Positions 15,992 through 23,676 of a DNA stretch of 50,432 nt are shown in pieces. Location: contig CAPI01000087.1 of NCBI GenBank assembly GCA_000333815.1, forward strand, positions 1 to 50,432, written 5' to 3'. The notes beneath the pieces were generated by a model. That model saw only the letters and a list, made by a program, of their open reading frames with translations, made no database searches and was not told where the DNA came from. This DNA is from [Collinsella] massiliensis (GTDB taxonomy: Bacteria > Actinomycetota > Coriobacteriia > Coriobacteriales > Coriobacteriaceae). The position numbers and the translations under genes are program-made. Position 1 is the stretch's first letter; every line of letters begins with the position of its first letter.

Positions 15992-17332
15992 ATGGATTCA
16001 TTCTTCAAGCTACAGGCGCGCGGTACGAGTACCGCAACGGAATTCCGCGCCGGCCTCACGACGTTCTTGGCGATGGCCTACATCATCATCGTCAACCCGA
16101 GCATCCTGTCGGCGGCGGGCATTCCCGAGACCGCCGCGGTCACCGCGACCTGCCTGGGCGCTGCGGTGATGACCATCGCGATGGGCGTCTTCTCGAACCG
16201 CCCGCTCGCCTGCGCGTCCGGCATGGGCATCAACTCCATCGTCGCCTTCACGCTGTGCATCGGCATGGGCGTGGGCTGGCAGACCGCCATGGCCGTCATC
16301 TTCGTCGAGGGCATCGCGATTCTCCTGCTCGTGCTCTGCGGCCTTCGTGAGGCGATCATGGACGCGATTCCGGTGCCGCTCCGTCACGGCATCTCCATCG
16401 GCCTCGGTCTCTTCATCGCCATGATCGGCCTCAAGGACGGCGGCGTCATCGTCGCGAACACCGACACGCTCGTCTCGCTCGGCTCCATCGTCGACGCTGA
16501 GGGCGCCCTCAACTTCACGTTCGTCATCGGCGTCATCTCCATCATCCTGACCGTCATCCTGTATTCGATGAACGTCAAGGGCGCGCTCCTGTGGAGCATC
16601 ATCATCTCCGCCATCATCGGCATCCCGCTCGGCGTGACCCCGCTGCCCGACGGCATCATCGCCCCGCTTGACTTCACCACGTTCGCCGCTCCGTTCCAGG
16701 TGAGCGAGCCCTCCGGTGTTATGGGCATCATCGAGGTCATCACCACCCCGACGCTGCTGCTCATGGCCTTCTCGCTCATGATGAGCGACTTCTTCGACAC
16801 CATGGGCACCGCCATGGCCGTGGCCAAGCAGGGTGACTTCCTTACCGAGGACGGCCGTGTCGAGGACATCAAGCCCATCCTTATCGTGGACTCCAGCGCC
16901 GCCATCGCCGGCGGCTTCCTCGGCGCGTCCTCCATCACGACGTTCGTTGAGTCCGCCTCCGGCGCCGCCGACGGCGGCCGTACCGGCCTCACGTCGGTCA
17001 TCGCGGGTATCTTCTTCCTGCTCGCCGCCTTCTTCTCGCCGCTCATCAACTGCATTCCGTCTGCTGCGACCTGCGGCGCGCTCGTCTTCGTCGGCTTCCT
17101 CATGATGAGCGAGGTCTCCGAGATCGAGTGGTCGAACCCCATCGAGGCGTTCCCGGCGTTCATGATCATCGCCGGCATCCCGTTCACCTACTCCATCTCG
17201 AACGGCATCGGCCTCGGCTTCATCACCTACGTCATCGTGGCCGTCGTCACCGGCAACGTGAAGAAGGTGCGCCCGCTCATGTGGATTGCCGCCCTCGCGT
17301 TTCTCGTGTACTTCCTCATGACCATCATGTAG
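15992..17332 (+). CDS. NCS2 family (AzgA-like) purine permease
   Basis: The 446-residue integral membrane protein has about 12-14 hydrophobic helices. It shows NCS2 signatures of the AzgA/GhxP branch: a Thr-Phe-Leu-Ala-Met-Ala-Tyr-Ile-x3-Asn-Pro segment near the start, Met-Gly-Ile-Asn, and Asp-Phe-Phe-Asp-Thr-Met-Gly-Thr. Members take up adenine, guanine or hypoxanthine by proton symport. The exact substrate cannot be told here. The start has GGGGAG five bases upstream. It follows dut by 52 bp and codon use stays typical. apt, for adenine salvage, lies about 4.4 kb further on. Confidence 0.9.
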   Translation: MDSFFKLQARGTSTATEFRAGLTTFLAMAYIIIVNPSILSAAGIPETAAVTATCLGAAVMTIAMGVFSNRPLACASGMGINSIVAFTLCIGMGVGWQTAMAVIFVEGIAILLLVLCGLREAIMDAIPVPLRHGISIGLGLFIAMIGLKDGGVIVANTDTLVSLGSIVDAEGALNFTFVIGVISIILTVILYSMNVKGALLWSIIISAIIGIPLGVTPLPDGIIAPLDFTTFAAPFQVSEPSGVMGIIEVITTPTLLLMAFSLMMSDFFDTMGTAMAVAKQGDFLTEDGRVEDIKPILIVDSSAAIAGGFLGASSITTFVESASGAADGGRTGLTSVIAGIFFLLAAFFSPLINCIPSAATCGALVFVGFLMMSEVSEIEWSNPIEAFPAFMIIAGIPFTYSISNGIGLGFITYVIVAVVTGNVKKVRPLMWIAALAFLVYFLMTIM

Positions 17333-17359
17333 GGAAATCACTGCATACAAGGGCTGTTT

Positions 17360-17393
17360 CGAGGGCATCGGAGCGATTCCGGTGCCCTCGTTT
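17360..17393 (+). terminator. Hairpin terminator after the NCS2 permease
   Basis: CGAGGGCA at 17360-17367 pairs with TGCCCTCG at 17383-17390, with the pairing extended inward across a short loop and one G-T pair. TTT follows. It lies 27 bp after the permease stop. Confidence 0.6.
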
Positions 17394-17418
17394 CATGCGT
17401 GATGGCGGAACTCTATAC

Positions 17419-17447
17419 TTAGGTACCTAATCGTATAGGGGTATGAA
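17419..17447 (+). promoter_or_regulatory. Palindrome and probable trxB promoter
   Basis: TTAGGTACCTAA at 17419-17430 is a perfect 12-bp palindrome, and TATAC / GTATA half-sites flank it on both sides. A weak -10 TATGAA lies at 17442-17447, 17 bp after TTAGGT, so the palindrome would sit on the -35 region. This looks like an operator for a dimeric repressor. Its half-sites TTAGG/CCTAA resemble those of DtxR/IdeR boxes, but the spacing is 7 bp too short for that family. Confidence 0.5.
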
Positions 17448-17517
17448 TGTATAGCATGGTTCAAGACTGGGTAGGCGCTACTACATGAGACGCCACGAGA
17501 ATCGTGAGGAGCAATCG

Positions 17518-18456
17518 ATGGATACCGTAACCCATGTTCATGATGTCGCGATCATCGGCGGAGGGCCGGCCGGCTATGCCGCGGCCATCTACGCGGCGCG
17601 CGCAAGCCTTGATGTGGTGGTGATCGAGCAAGGCATGCCCGGCGGGCAGATCGCCACGACCGAGACCATAGAGAACTACCCGGGCATCGAGCAGATATCA
17701 GGCTTCGAGCTCGGGCAGAACCTGCAAGATCACGCGGCATCGGTGGGCGTCGAGTGCGCCTACGGCGTGGTTTCGGCCATCAGGCGCTGCGAGGACGGGA
17801 GCTTCATCGTCGAGGCGGATCCCGATTCGTATGCCGTCCGCGCCGTCATCGTCGCGACGGGAGCCAAGCCGCGCCATATCGGGTTCGAGGGCGAAGAGCG
17901 CTTCGCTGGTCGCGGCGTGTCGTACTGCGCCACGTGCGACGGGATGTTCTATCGCGGCAAGGACGTCTTCGTCATCGGCGGGGGCACCGCGGCGTGCGAG
18001 GAGGCGCTGTATCTCTCGCGCATCGCGCGCTCCGTCACCATGGTCGTGCGGCGCGACGTATTTCGCGCGCCGAAGGGTGTCGTCGACCGGATGCTCGCTG
18101 CGGACAATATCGAGGTGCGGTTCGAGACCTCGATTACGGCAGTCGACGGTGAGAACGCGATCTCGTCGATCACGTTCCGAGATAACCGCACGGGCGAGGA
18201 ACATATCGAGGAGTTCCCGGAGGGCTCGGTCGGCATCTTCGTGTTCGCCGGCACGGATCCCACGGTCGACCTTGTGCGCGACTTCGTCGATCTGGGTGAT
18301 GATCGCGGTGTCGTGACCGACGAGGATATGGCTACGAGAACGCCGGGAATCTTCTGCGCGGGCGATATGCGTTCGAAGCATCTCCGCCAAGTGATCACTG
18401 CGGCAGCCGATGGAGCCATTGCCGGCATGTCTGCCTACCGCTATATTGTCGGTTAG
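17518..18456 (+). CDS. trxB: Thioredoxin reductase
   Basis: The flavoenzyme uses NADPH to reduce thioredoxin. The 312-residue product has the N-terminal FAD motif Gly-Gly-Gly-Pro-Ala-Gly-Tyr-Ala-Ala-Ala, the redox pair in Cys-Ala-Thr-Cys-Asp-Gly, the NADPH motif Gly-Gly-Gly-Thr-Ala-Ala-Cys-Glu-Glu-Ala, and the C-terminal Gly-Asp-x7-Arg-Gln segment. ATG 17518 follows GAGGAG. A palindrome upstream suggests regulated expression. No thioredoxin gene is adjacent. Confidence 0.92.
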   Translation: MDTVTHVHDVAIIGGGPAGYAAAIYAARASLDVVVIEQGMPGGQIATTETIENYPGIEQISGFELGQNLQDHAASVGVECAYGVVSAIRRCEDGSFIVEADPDSYAVRAVIVATGAKPRHIGFEGEERFAGRGVSYCATCDGMFYRGKDVFVIGGGTAACEEALYLSRIARSVTMVVRRDVFRAPKGVVDRMLAADNIEVRFETSITAVDGENAISSITFRDNRTGEEHIEEFPEGSVGIFVFAGTDPTVDLVRDFVDLGDDRGVVTDEDMATRTPGIFCAGDMRSKHLRQVITAAADGAIAGMSAYRYIVG

Positions 18457-18580
18457 CTATTCAAGATAATATATCTTATGTAAGGTTGTTAAGACGAAGG
18501 CTTGCTGGTTACCTAAGCGTCGTAGCGGTTGTCGCCCCACCGATGGAGCAACATCCACCCTGCTGTGAAAAGGAGCTTAC

Positions 18581-18624
18581 TAAAAACAGACGACGGCTCG
18601 CGGAATTGCTTCTGCGAGCCGTCG
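18581..18624 (-). terminator. Rho-independent terminator of degV
   Basis: The inverted arms CGACGGCTCGC (18591-18601) and GCGAGCCGTCG (18614-18624) form an 11-bp stem with further inward pairing. On the minus strand it is followed by a T-rich run (complement of 18582-18586). No T-run follows on the plus strand, so it mainly serves degV. The remaining 18457-18580 gap after trxB contains a small AT inverted repeat but no gene I can support. Confidence 0.85.
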
Positions 18625-18656
18625 CATATTGTGAAGCGTTGTAGACGGTATACGCG

Positions 18657-19505
18657 TTACCAGCCGTAGCCGATGATGAGGCCATCCTCCTCGGCGTAGT
18701 ACGAGCACAGGCCGCCGCACGGCATGATCGTGACCTCCGCGTCCGGCCAGTCAGCATGGATGCGCGCCTCGAGCTCCTGCGCTGCGCGCTCGTTAAACAC
18801 ATGGTCGATGTAGACCGAGCCTCCGCTGTACCCATCGGCCTTCATCGTCGCGACGATTTTCTCGAACGCCTTGCGCTGCGAACGCGCCGGCCCCACGACC
18901 TTGATGGTGCCCTCGCTGCTCGCGGTGCCGAGGATACGGATCTTGAGCTTGTTCGCGAGTGCACCGGCCATCTTGGGCATGCGACCCGCTTTGGTGAGGT
19001 TCTCGTAGCTAGAAAGCAGGAACAGGACCGTTGATGCCTGCTCCAGGTCGCAGATATGGGCGGTAACCTCATTGAACGTGGCATCGGGGTGCGCCAGGCG
19101 GTACCGGTCGACCTCGACCGCGAGCAGCTCGAGCTTGCCGCCGGCCGCGCGCGAGTTCACGATGAAGATGTTGCGATCGGCATCCTCCTCGAGCACCATA
19201 TCGCGCGCCATGACGGCCGCCTCATAGCTCCCTGAAAGGTTCGCCGAGATGGTGATCGCGATTACGTTGTCCGCGCTCCGGAACAGATCCGCCCATTCAC
19301 CGACGCTCGGGCACGCGCTCGAGGACGCGGATTCCTCGGCAGAGACCTTTCGATTGAGCTCGGCGACGTCGAGCGAGTCATCATCGATGAACTCCTCGCC
19401 CGCGACATTGATCTTGAGCGGCGCAAAGCGATAGATCGTATCGGGTGCCTGCGGCTGGAAGCCGCGAAGGTTGCAACTCGAATCAGCGATTATGGCCCAA
19501 CTCAT
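18657..19505 (-). CDS. DegV family fatty-acid-binding protein
   Basis: The 282-residue protein fits the DegV fold: Ile-Ala-Asp-Ser-Ser-Cys-Asn-Leu at the start, a Thr/Ile-Ser-Ala-Asn-Leu-Ser-Gly-Ser-Tyr motif near residue 87-95, then Gly-Arg-Met-Pro-Lys-Met-Ala-Gly, and a late Cys-Gly-Gly. DegV/FakB proteins hold a fatty acid for phosphorylation by a FakA kinase. No fakA-like gene is nearby, so involvement in fatty-acid activation is only inferred. It has its own strong terminator and diverges from the DUF1836 gene. Confidence 0.88.
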   Translation of the reverse strand: MSWAIIADSSCNLRGFQPQAPDTIYRFAPLKINVAGEEFIDDDSLDVAELNRKVSAEESASSSACPSVGEWADLFRSADNVIAITISANLSGSYEAAVMARDMVLEEDADRNIFIVNSRAAGGKLELLAVEVDRYRLAHPDATFNEVTAHICDLEQASTVLFLLSSYENLTKAGRMPKMAGALANKLKIRILGTASSEGTIKVVGPARSQRKAFEKIVATMKADGYSGGSVYIDHVFNERAAQELEARIHADWPDAEVTIMPCGGLCSYYAEEDGLIIGYGW

Positions 19506-19672
19506 GGTTCGATCCTTTCATGAGGGCTCACCCTACGTACATCCTAGCACGTCGATAAACACATCACGTGGTTTTCAAAACAATATGATACTATATCTTA
19601 CACAAGATGTGCGGTTCGGAGTCCCTGTGACGCGGCAACGCACCCCGATACGACCAAGCGAGGTGGCCGACT

Positions 19673-20305
19673 ATGGCACAGCATACAAAAGTTATCGCGA
19701 TGACGGATAACGGCGGTGCGATCACCCGCGACGACGTCACCCCGACCGTCCTCCCCGACGCCTTCCTCACCTCGGAATTCGCCCAGCAGTTCACGGAGTT
19801 CCACCTCCCCCGCTACCACGAGCTGCCCACGGTGAACCTCTACCGTGACCAGGTGATCGGCATCGTCGAACAGGCGCTCGCCCCGTTCTCTGACTGTATC
19901 GAGGGAGATCTGCTCACGCCCTCCATGGTGAACAATTACGTCAAGGCTGGCCTGATCTCGGCGCCCGTGAAGAAGCAGTACGGGCGCGAGCACATCGCAC
20001 GGCTCATCGTGATCTGCATCTTCAAGCAGGTCCTCTCAATACAGGCCATCGCACGGCTGTTCCGAATCCAGAAGCTCACGTACCTCGTCGACGTCGCCTT
20101 CGATTACGTGGCGACGGAGCTCGAGAACGCGGTGCACACGGCGTTCTCGCTGGGGGACGCCCCCATCCCGGACACCGCCTCGCAGGTCACCCGCGAATCG
20201 CTCCTCGTGCGCAACGCGGTCATGGCCTTCGCCGCAAAGGCGTATCTCATGGGGTACTTGCACTACCTGGGCTTCGATGAGGCGAACGGCAGGGGCAAGG
20301 CCTAA
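19673..20305 (+). CDS. DUF1836 domain protein
   Basis: The 210-residue protein is recognised as DUF1836 from the central region: Leu-Leu-Thr-Pro-Ser-Met-Val-Asn-Asn-Tyr-Val-Lys, then Lys-Lys-Gln-Tyr-Gly-Arg-Glu-His-Ile-Ala-Arg-Leu, then Ile-Phe-Lys-Gln-Val-Leu-Ser-Ile. This resembles a MerR-like winged helix without the usual C-terminal effector domain, so it may bind DNA. The function is unknown. ATG 19673 is preceded by GAGGTGG; ATG 19703 is a possible alternative. The 167-bp gap to degV contains an AT-rich patch (19573-19610) that probably carries promoters, but no clear -35/-10 pair. Confidence 0.75.
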   Translation: MAQHTKVIAMTDNGGAITRDDVTPTVLPDAFLTSEFAQQFTEFHLPRYHELPTVNLYRDQVIGIVEQALAPFSDCIEGDLLTPSMVNNYVKAGLISAPVKKQYGREHIARLIVICIFKQVLSIQAIARLFRIQKLTYLVDVAFDYVATELENAVHTAFSLGDAPIPDTASQVTRESLLVRNAVMAFAAKAYLMGYLHYLGFDEANGRGKA

Positions 20306-20349
20306 GCAGGTTTCTGGGCCGCACTCAGTGAATATCTCGAGATGAATAT

Positions 20350-20386
20350 GCCCGCCCATCAAACGTCGGAACGTCGATGGGCGGGC
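20350..20386. terminator. Bidirectional hairpin between DUF1836 and NlpC/P60 genes
   Basis: GCCCGCCCATC at 20350-20360 pairs perfectly with GATGGGCGGGC at 20376-20386 around a 15-nt centre. It sits between two convergent genes. T-runs are absent on both sides, so it may work as a two-way terminator of the weak type or as an mRNA 3' end stabiliser. Confidence 0.6.
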
Positions 20387-20414
20387 TTCGTGCACAAGAG
20401 ATGCGAAAAATCGC

Positions 20415-21560
20415 CTAGATATTGCCACCGCCGAGCGGGGTGCCGCAGTCGTAGATGCTGCCATAGCCGATACCGCGACCGTAATTCCACGCGCCGTAAA
20501 TCTGCCCGCCGCCCACGTAGAAAGCCACGTGACCCGGATAGAAGACGAGGTCGCCGTACTGCAGCTGGCTGATGTCGGTGGTATAGCGGCCGTTGTTCAT
20601 GACGTACTCGCGCTGCGCGGAGGAGCTGTGCGGCATGTAGACGCCGATCTGCGCATACGACCACGACACGATGCCGGAGCAATCGAAGCCCACGGAGGGG
20701 TCGGCCGCACCGTAGACATAGGGCGCACCCGCCTGCGTGAAGGCGTACTGGAGCGCGGCGCTACCGACCGACGAGGTGCCCGAAGACGAGCCGCCGCCTG
20801 AGTTCCCGGTATCCGAGCCGCCGGTATCGGGCACGGGATCGGGGCCGGGCGTCGGCGTGGGCGCCGGGGTGGAATCATCCGTGGTGTCGCTCGCGGGAGG
20901 CGTGACGACGGGGCTGTCGCTCGTGGAGGCGCTACCGTCCTCGGCGGACTGCATGCCGGCGGCGAGCTGCTCGTTCTGGGCGGCTTCAGCCGCAAGCTGC
21001 TCGCGCATCTCCTCGGAAAGGGAGTTCACGAGCGCCTGGGCGTCCGTCTGGTTCTGCTGGACCTCGGAGACCTTCTGCTCCATCGCGGCGATCTCTTGTT
21101 CCTGCTGCGCCTGCGACTGCTCGAGGTCGGCCTTGAGCGTCTGGACATGCTCGATGGCCTCCGCTTGGGCATCGGATACCTTGTTGGCGTAGTAGACGCG
21201 CGACACGAGGTCGTCGAAGCTCGATGCGCCGAGCACGACGTCGAGCAGCTGCCCGCCACCGCCCTTGTAGTCGTCCGCGGCGCTCTGGGCGAGCGTCTTC
21301 TGGGACTCCTGGAGCTGGGTCTCGGTCTCCTCGATCTCGCCCTTGATGATCTCGAGCTCGCGCGCGGCGTCCGCAAGGTCTTCCTGGAGCTGGGCGTATT
21401 CGGCACCGATGGACTCAAGCTGCGCCTGGGCGCTCGCGAGGTCGGATTCAAGGTCTGCGTAGGCCGGTGCAGCGTGAAGCAACGCCGCGCCAAGGGAAAC
21501 GGAGAGCACGGCGACAGCGGCACAACGGGTCAGAACGCGTCGGGAATCTCTCAAAGACAT
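20415..21560 (-). CDS. Secreted coiled-coil NlpC/P60 peptidoglycan hydrolase
   Basis: The 381-residue protein has a signal peptide (1-35, ending Ala-Tyr-Ala), a long coiled coil (about 37-200), a Ser/Thr/Pro/Gly linker (about 205-265) and a C-terminal NlpC/P60 domain (about 266-381). The overall layout is like CwlO/PcsB/RipA-type endopeptidases that cut stem peptides and are often regulated through the coiled coil. The catalytic Cys is Cys294 in Asp-Cys-Ser-Gly, and the catalytic His is His344 in Gly-His-Val-Ala-Phe-Tyr. The third polar residue expected 12 positions later is Gly356. ATG 21560 is preferred over an upstream start because the signal peptide begins there. Confidence 0.9.
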   Translation of the reverse strand: MSLRDSRRVLTRCAAVAVLSVSLGAALLHAAPAYADLESDLASAQAQLESIGAEYAQLQEDLADAARELEIIKGEIEETETQLQESQKTLAQSAADDYKGGGGQLLDVVLGASSFDDLVSRVYYANKVSDAQAEAIEHVQTLKADLEQSQAQQEQEIAAMEQKVSEVQQNQTDAQALVNSLSEEMREQLAAEAAQNEQLAAGMQSAEDGSASTSDSPVVTPPASDTTDDSTPAPTPTPGPDPVPDTGGSDTGNSGGGSSSGTSSVGSAALQYAFTQAGAPYVYGAADPSVGFDCSGIVSWSYAQIGVYMPHSSSAQREYVMNNGRYTTDISQLQYGDLVFYPGHVAFYVGGGQIYGAWNYGRGIGYGSIYDCGTPLGGGNI

Positions 21561-21593
21561 AGATGATCCTTCGTTTAGGGTACGATTGGCATG

Positions 21594-21599
21594 ATTATA
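21594..21599 (-). promoter_or_regulatory. -10 element for the NlpC/P60 gene
   Basis: A perfect TATAAT reads on the minus strand 34 bp before the start codon. The -35 region at 17 bp (TGTCCC) is poor, so an activator may be needed. The rest of the 197-bp gap up to apt holds no gene. Confidence 0.5.
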
Positions 21600-21757
21600 C
21601 CGTCGCGCATTCGCGCGGGACACGTTTTACGCCAAACGTAAGCAAAACCTCAAAGTGTTTCGATATAACGTTCGCAAGCACGCCGTAAACCGCGATGCGC
21701 GTATGGCGTGCGCAGGGATATACCGTGCGTCTCTTGTCGCAGCGATCGACGTCGGAG

Positions 21758-22291
21758 CTACTGCACCTGCACCAGGCTCACGAACTGTACCGAACCGTCC
21801 TCCTCGAGGAGCGGGCGGGGGTTCAGGAAGGCGAGCTCGAGGATGCAGCCGTATCCGACGAGCTCAGCGCCCATCTCGCGCACGAGCTTGCCCGTGGCGG
21901 CCGCGGTGCCGCCGGTCGCCACAAGGTCGTCGACGATGAGGACGCGGTCGCCCGCGCCGAGCGCGTCGGCATGGATCTCGAGCGTGTCGGTGCCATACTC
22001 GAGCTCGTAGCTCACCGAGACCGTCTCGCGCGGGAGCTTTCCGGGCTTGCGCGCGGGGACGAAGCCGGCTCCGAGCTCGAGCGCGACAGGGACGCCAACC
22101 ATGAAGCCGCGGGCCTCCGGGCCGATGACCTTGGTGATGCCCGCGTTTTGGAACGGCTCGGCGATGGCCTCGACGGCGCGGCGCATCGCCTCGGCATCGG
22201 CGAAGAGCGGCGTGATGTCCTTGAAGACGACGCCCGGCTCGGGATAATCCGGGATGTCGATGATGCGCGATGCGAAGTCGAAATCAGCCAT
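21758..22291 (-). CDS. apt: Adenine phosphoribosyltransferase
   Basis: The enzyme turns adenine and PRPP into AMP. The 177-residue protein has the Apt start (Ile-x2-Ile-Pro-Asp-Tyr-Pro-x-Pro-Gly-Val-x-Phe-Lys-Asp-Ile-Thr-Pro-Leu) and Gly-Pro-Glu-Ala-Arg-Gly-Phe. Its PRPP motif is Val-Leu-Ile-Val-Asp-Asp-Leu-Val-Ala-Thr-Gly-Gly-Thr. It sits downstream of the MerR gene on the same strand with a 14-bp gap. Confidence 0.96.
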   Translation of the reverse strand: MADFDFASRIIDIPDYPEPGVVFKDITPLFADAEAMRRAVEAIAEPFQNAGITKVIGPEARGFMVGVPVALELGAGFVPARKPGKLPRETVSVSYELEYGTDTLEIHADALGAGDRVLIVDDLVATGGTAAATGKLVREMGAELVGYGCILELAFLNPRPLLEEDGSVQFVSLVQVQ

Positions 22292-22305
22292 GGCTCTCCC
22301 CTATC

Positions 22306-23169
22306 CTAGCTGCGGCGCCGTGTGCGCGGCGTCCGATCGGTTCCGGTTGCTGCGGTCGTCGGGGCGGCAGCCTGCTCCGACGCCTCCTTATGCGCCGAAC
22401 GCGCGGCCTCGGCGCGTGCGAGCTCGTCATCGATGGAGTCGACGTCGGCGTCCTTCACGACGACGTTGAGCGACTCGAACACGCGCGCCTTGAGCAGCGC
22501 CGTGTGCAGGCCATCGGTGAGGTCGTGGAGCTTCTTGAAGGCGCGCTCGATCTTGGCGTTGCGGTCCTCGTCGCTATCGTCCAGGCCGAGCATGCCCACG
22601 AGCACCTGCTCGTACATCGTCGACTCGCGGTTCGCCGAGACCACGTACTGGCGCAGGTTGCGCGGCTCGATGTGAAAGCGCGAGAGCTCGTCGCAGAAGC
22701 GGATGATCTCGAAATCGTTGCCATCGATGAGCTCGCGGTTCTTCGGACTCTTGACGATGCGCACGAGGTCGTTCTGCGCAAGCGAGCGCACGAACGAGAT
22801 GCTCACGCCCAGAAGATCGGGCACGTCCTCCAGGGGATGGAGCTTCTGCTTCGTCTCCTTGGGCTGCGCCTTCATGGGCACGTCGGACAGCAGGCCGACC
22901 TCGTAGGCGAGCGTGTGCAGGTCGTCGGCGCTCTCGAGGCGCTGCTTGATCACGTTGAGCGGCATGTAGCGCGTCTTCTGCAGATGCAGGATGACCTCGA
23001 GCCGTTCCACGTCGTCGCGGGAATACTGGCGGTACCCCTTGGGCGTGCGATGCGGTGTGATGAGCCCCTCGTCCTCCAGGAAGCGGATCTTGGAGTTCGA
23101 GAGGTCCGGATTTGTGCCGCGAAGCAGGTTGACGACCTGGCCGATACTGAGGTAGCTGCGATCGGCCAC
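22306..23169 (-). CDS. MerR family regulator, FtsR-like
   Basis: The 287-residue protein has an N-terminal MerR winged helix: Tyr-Leu-Ser-Ile-Gly-Gln-Val-Val, Ser-Lys-Ile-Arg-Phe-Leu-Glu-Asp-Glu-Gly-Leu, and Gly-Tyr-Arg-Gln-Tyr-Ser. A long helical C-terminal part follows. The start is GTG, 2 bp after the FHA gene stop. Size, the Ser-Lys-Ile-Arg-Phe-Leu-Glu motif and the preceding FHA gene match the actinobacterial FtsR (Rv1828-type) regulator, which controls ftsZ. Which genes it controls here is unknown. Confidence 0.85.
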   Translation of the reverse strand: MADRSYLSIGQVVNLLRGTNPDLSNSKIRFLEDEGLITPHRTPKGYRQYSRDDVERLEVILHLQKTRYMPLNVIKQRLESADDLHTLAYEVGLLSDVPMKAQPKETKQKLHPLEDVPDLLGVSISFVRSLAQNDLVRIVKSPKNRELIDGNDFEIIRFCDELSRFHIEPRNLRQYVVSANRESTMYEQVLVGMLGLDDSDEDRNAKIERAFKKLHDLTDGLHTALLKARVFESLNVVVKDADVDSIDDELARAEAARSAHKEASEQAAAPTTAATGTDRTPRTRRRS

Positions 23170-23171
23170 CG

Positions 23172-23579
23172 CTATTCACCCGTCTCGATGCGCTCCGGGG
23201 TGCGCTCGTGGTAGACCAAGGTGAACGTGCCGATCTGCACCGTGGAGCCATCATGGAGCGGCGCGGCGGTGACGATGGCGCCGTCGACCCAGGTGCCGTT
23301 CAGTGAGCCCAGGTCCTCGATGGTCGTACCGAAGGGCGTGCGCACGATCTTGGCGTGCGTGCGCGAGACGGTCATGTCGTTCAGGAAGATGGCGTTCGCG
23401 GGATCGCGGCCGATGGAGGTCTCCGGATCGATGATCTCGAAGGTGTTGCCGGTCTGGGGCCCCTTGATGATCGAGATGACGGGATCGGTGATGCGTGCGC
23501 TCTTCATGAGGTCCGGCGCGGTTGCGTCATCGGTGGGAATGCGGAACACGCGGGTGGAATCGCTTGCGGAATCTACCAT
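23172..23579 (-). CDS. FHA domain protein, GarA/OdhI-like
   Basis: The 135-residue protein has an FHA domain over residues 35-120: Ser-Ile-Gly-Arg-Asp-Pro, Val-Ser-Arg-Thr-His-Ala-Lys-Ile, and Leu-Gly-Ser-Leu-Asn-Gly-Thr-Trp-Val. Its N-terminus, Asp-Ser-Thr-Arg-Val-Phe-Arg, resembles the phosphorylated tail of GarA/OdhI (Thr-Thr-Ser-Val-Phe-Arg). In other Actinobacteria that tail is modified by Ser/Thr kinases, and the protein then controls glutamate and 2-oxoglutarate enzymes. It is co-transcribed with the MerR gene. ATG 23579 follows GGGAG; a GTG at 23594 is possible. Confidence 0.85.
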   Translation of the reverse strand: MVDSASDSTRVFRIPTDDATAPDLMKSARITDPVISIIKGPQTGNTFEIIDPETSIGRDPANAIFLNDMTVSRTHAKIVRTPFGTTIEDLGSLNGTWVDGAIVTAAPLHDGSTVQIGTFTLVYHERTPERIETGE

Positions 23580-23601
23580 GAATTCTCCCAACACACGATA
23601 A

Positions 23602-23618
23602 GCCGAGGCATCCTCGGC
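23602..23618. promoter_or_regulatory. Perfect 7-bp hairpin in the FHA gene leader
   Basis: GCCGAGG (23602-23608) and CCTCGGC (23612-23618) are perfect inverted arms around a 3-nt loop, about 23 bp before the FHA start codon on the minus strand. It could be an operator or an RNA hairpin near the ribosome-binding site. A longer GC hairpin at 23647-23670 lies just downstream of pgsA2 and may end that transcript. Confidence 0.4.
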
Positions 23619-23676
23619 CAGACATCATAGCTCTGCGCCTATTCTACCGCACGGGAACGCCCTCGTGCGGGCGAGC

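Noticed and set aside
17419-17430. Palindrome before trxB as a DtxR/IdeR iron box
   Set aside because: The half-sites match TTAGG/CCTAA, but the true box has 9 bp between them and here there are 2.
18457-18580. Possible gene remnant between trxB and the degV terminator
   Set aside because: No frame with a recognisable product or ribosome-binding site, only a small AT inverted repeat.
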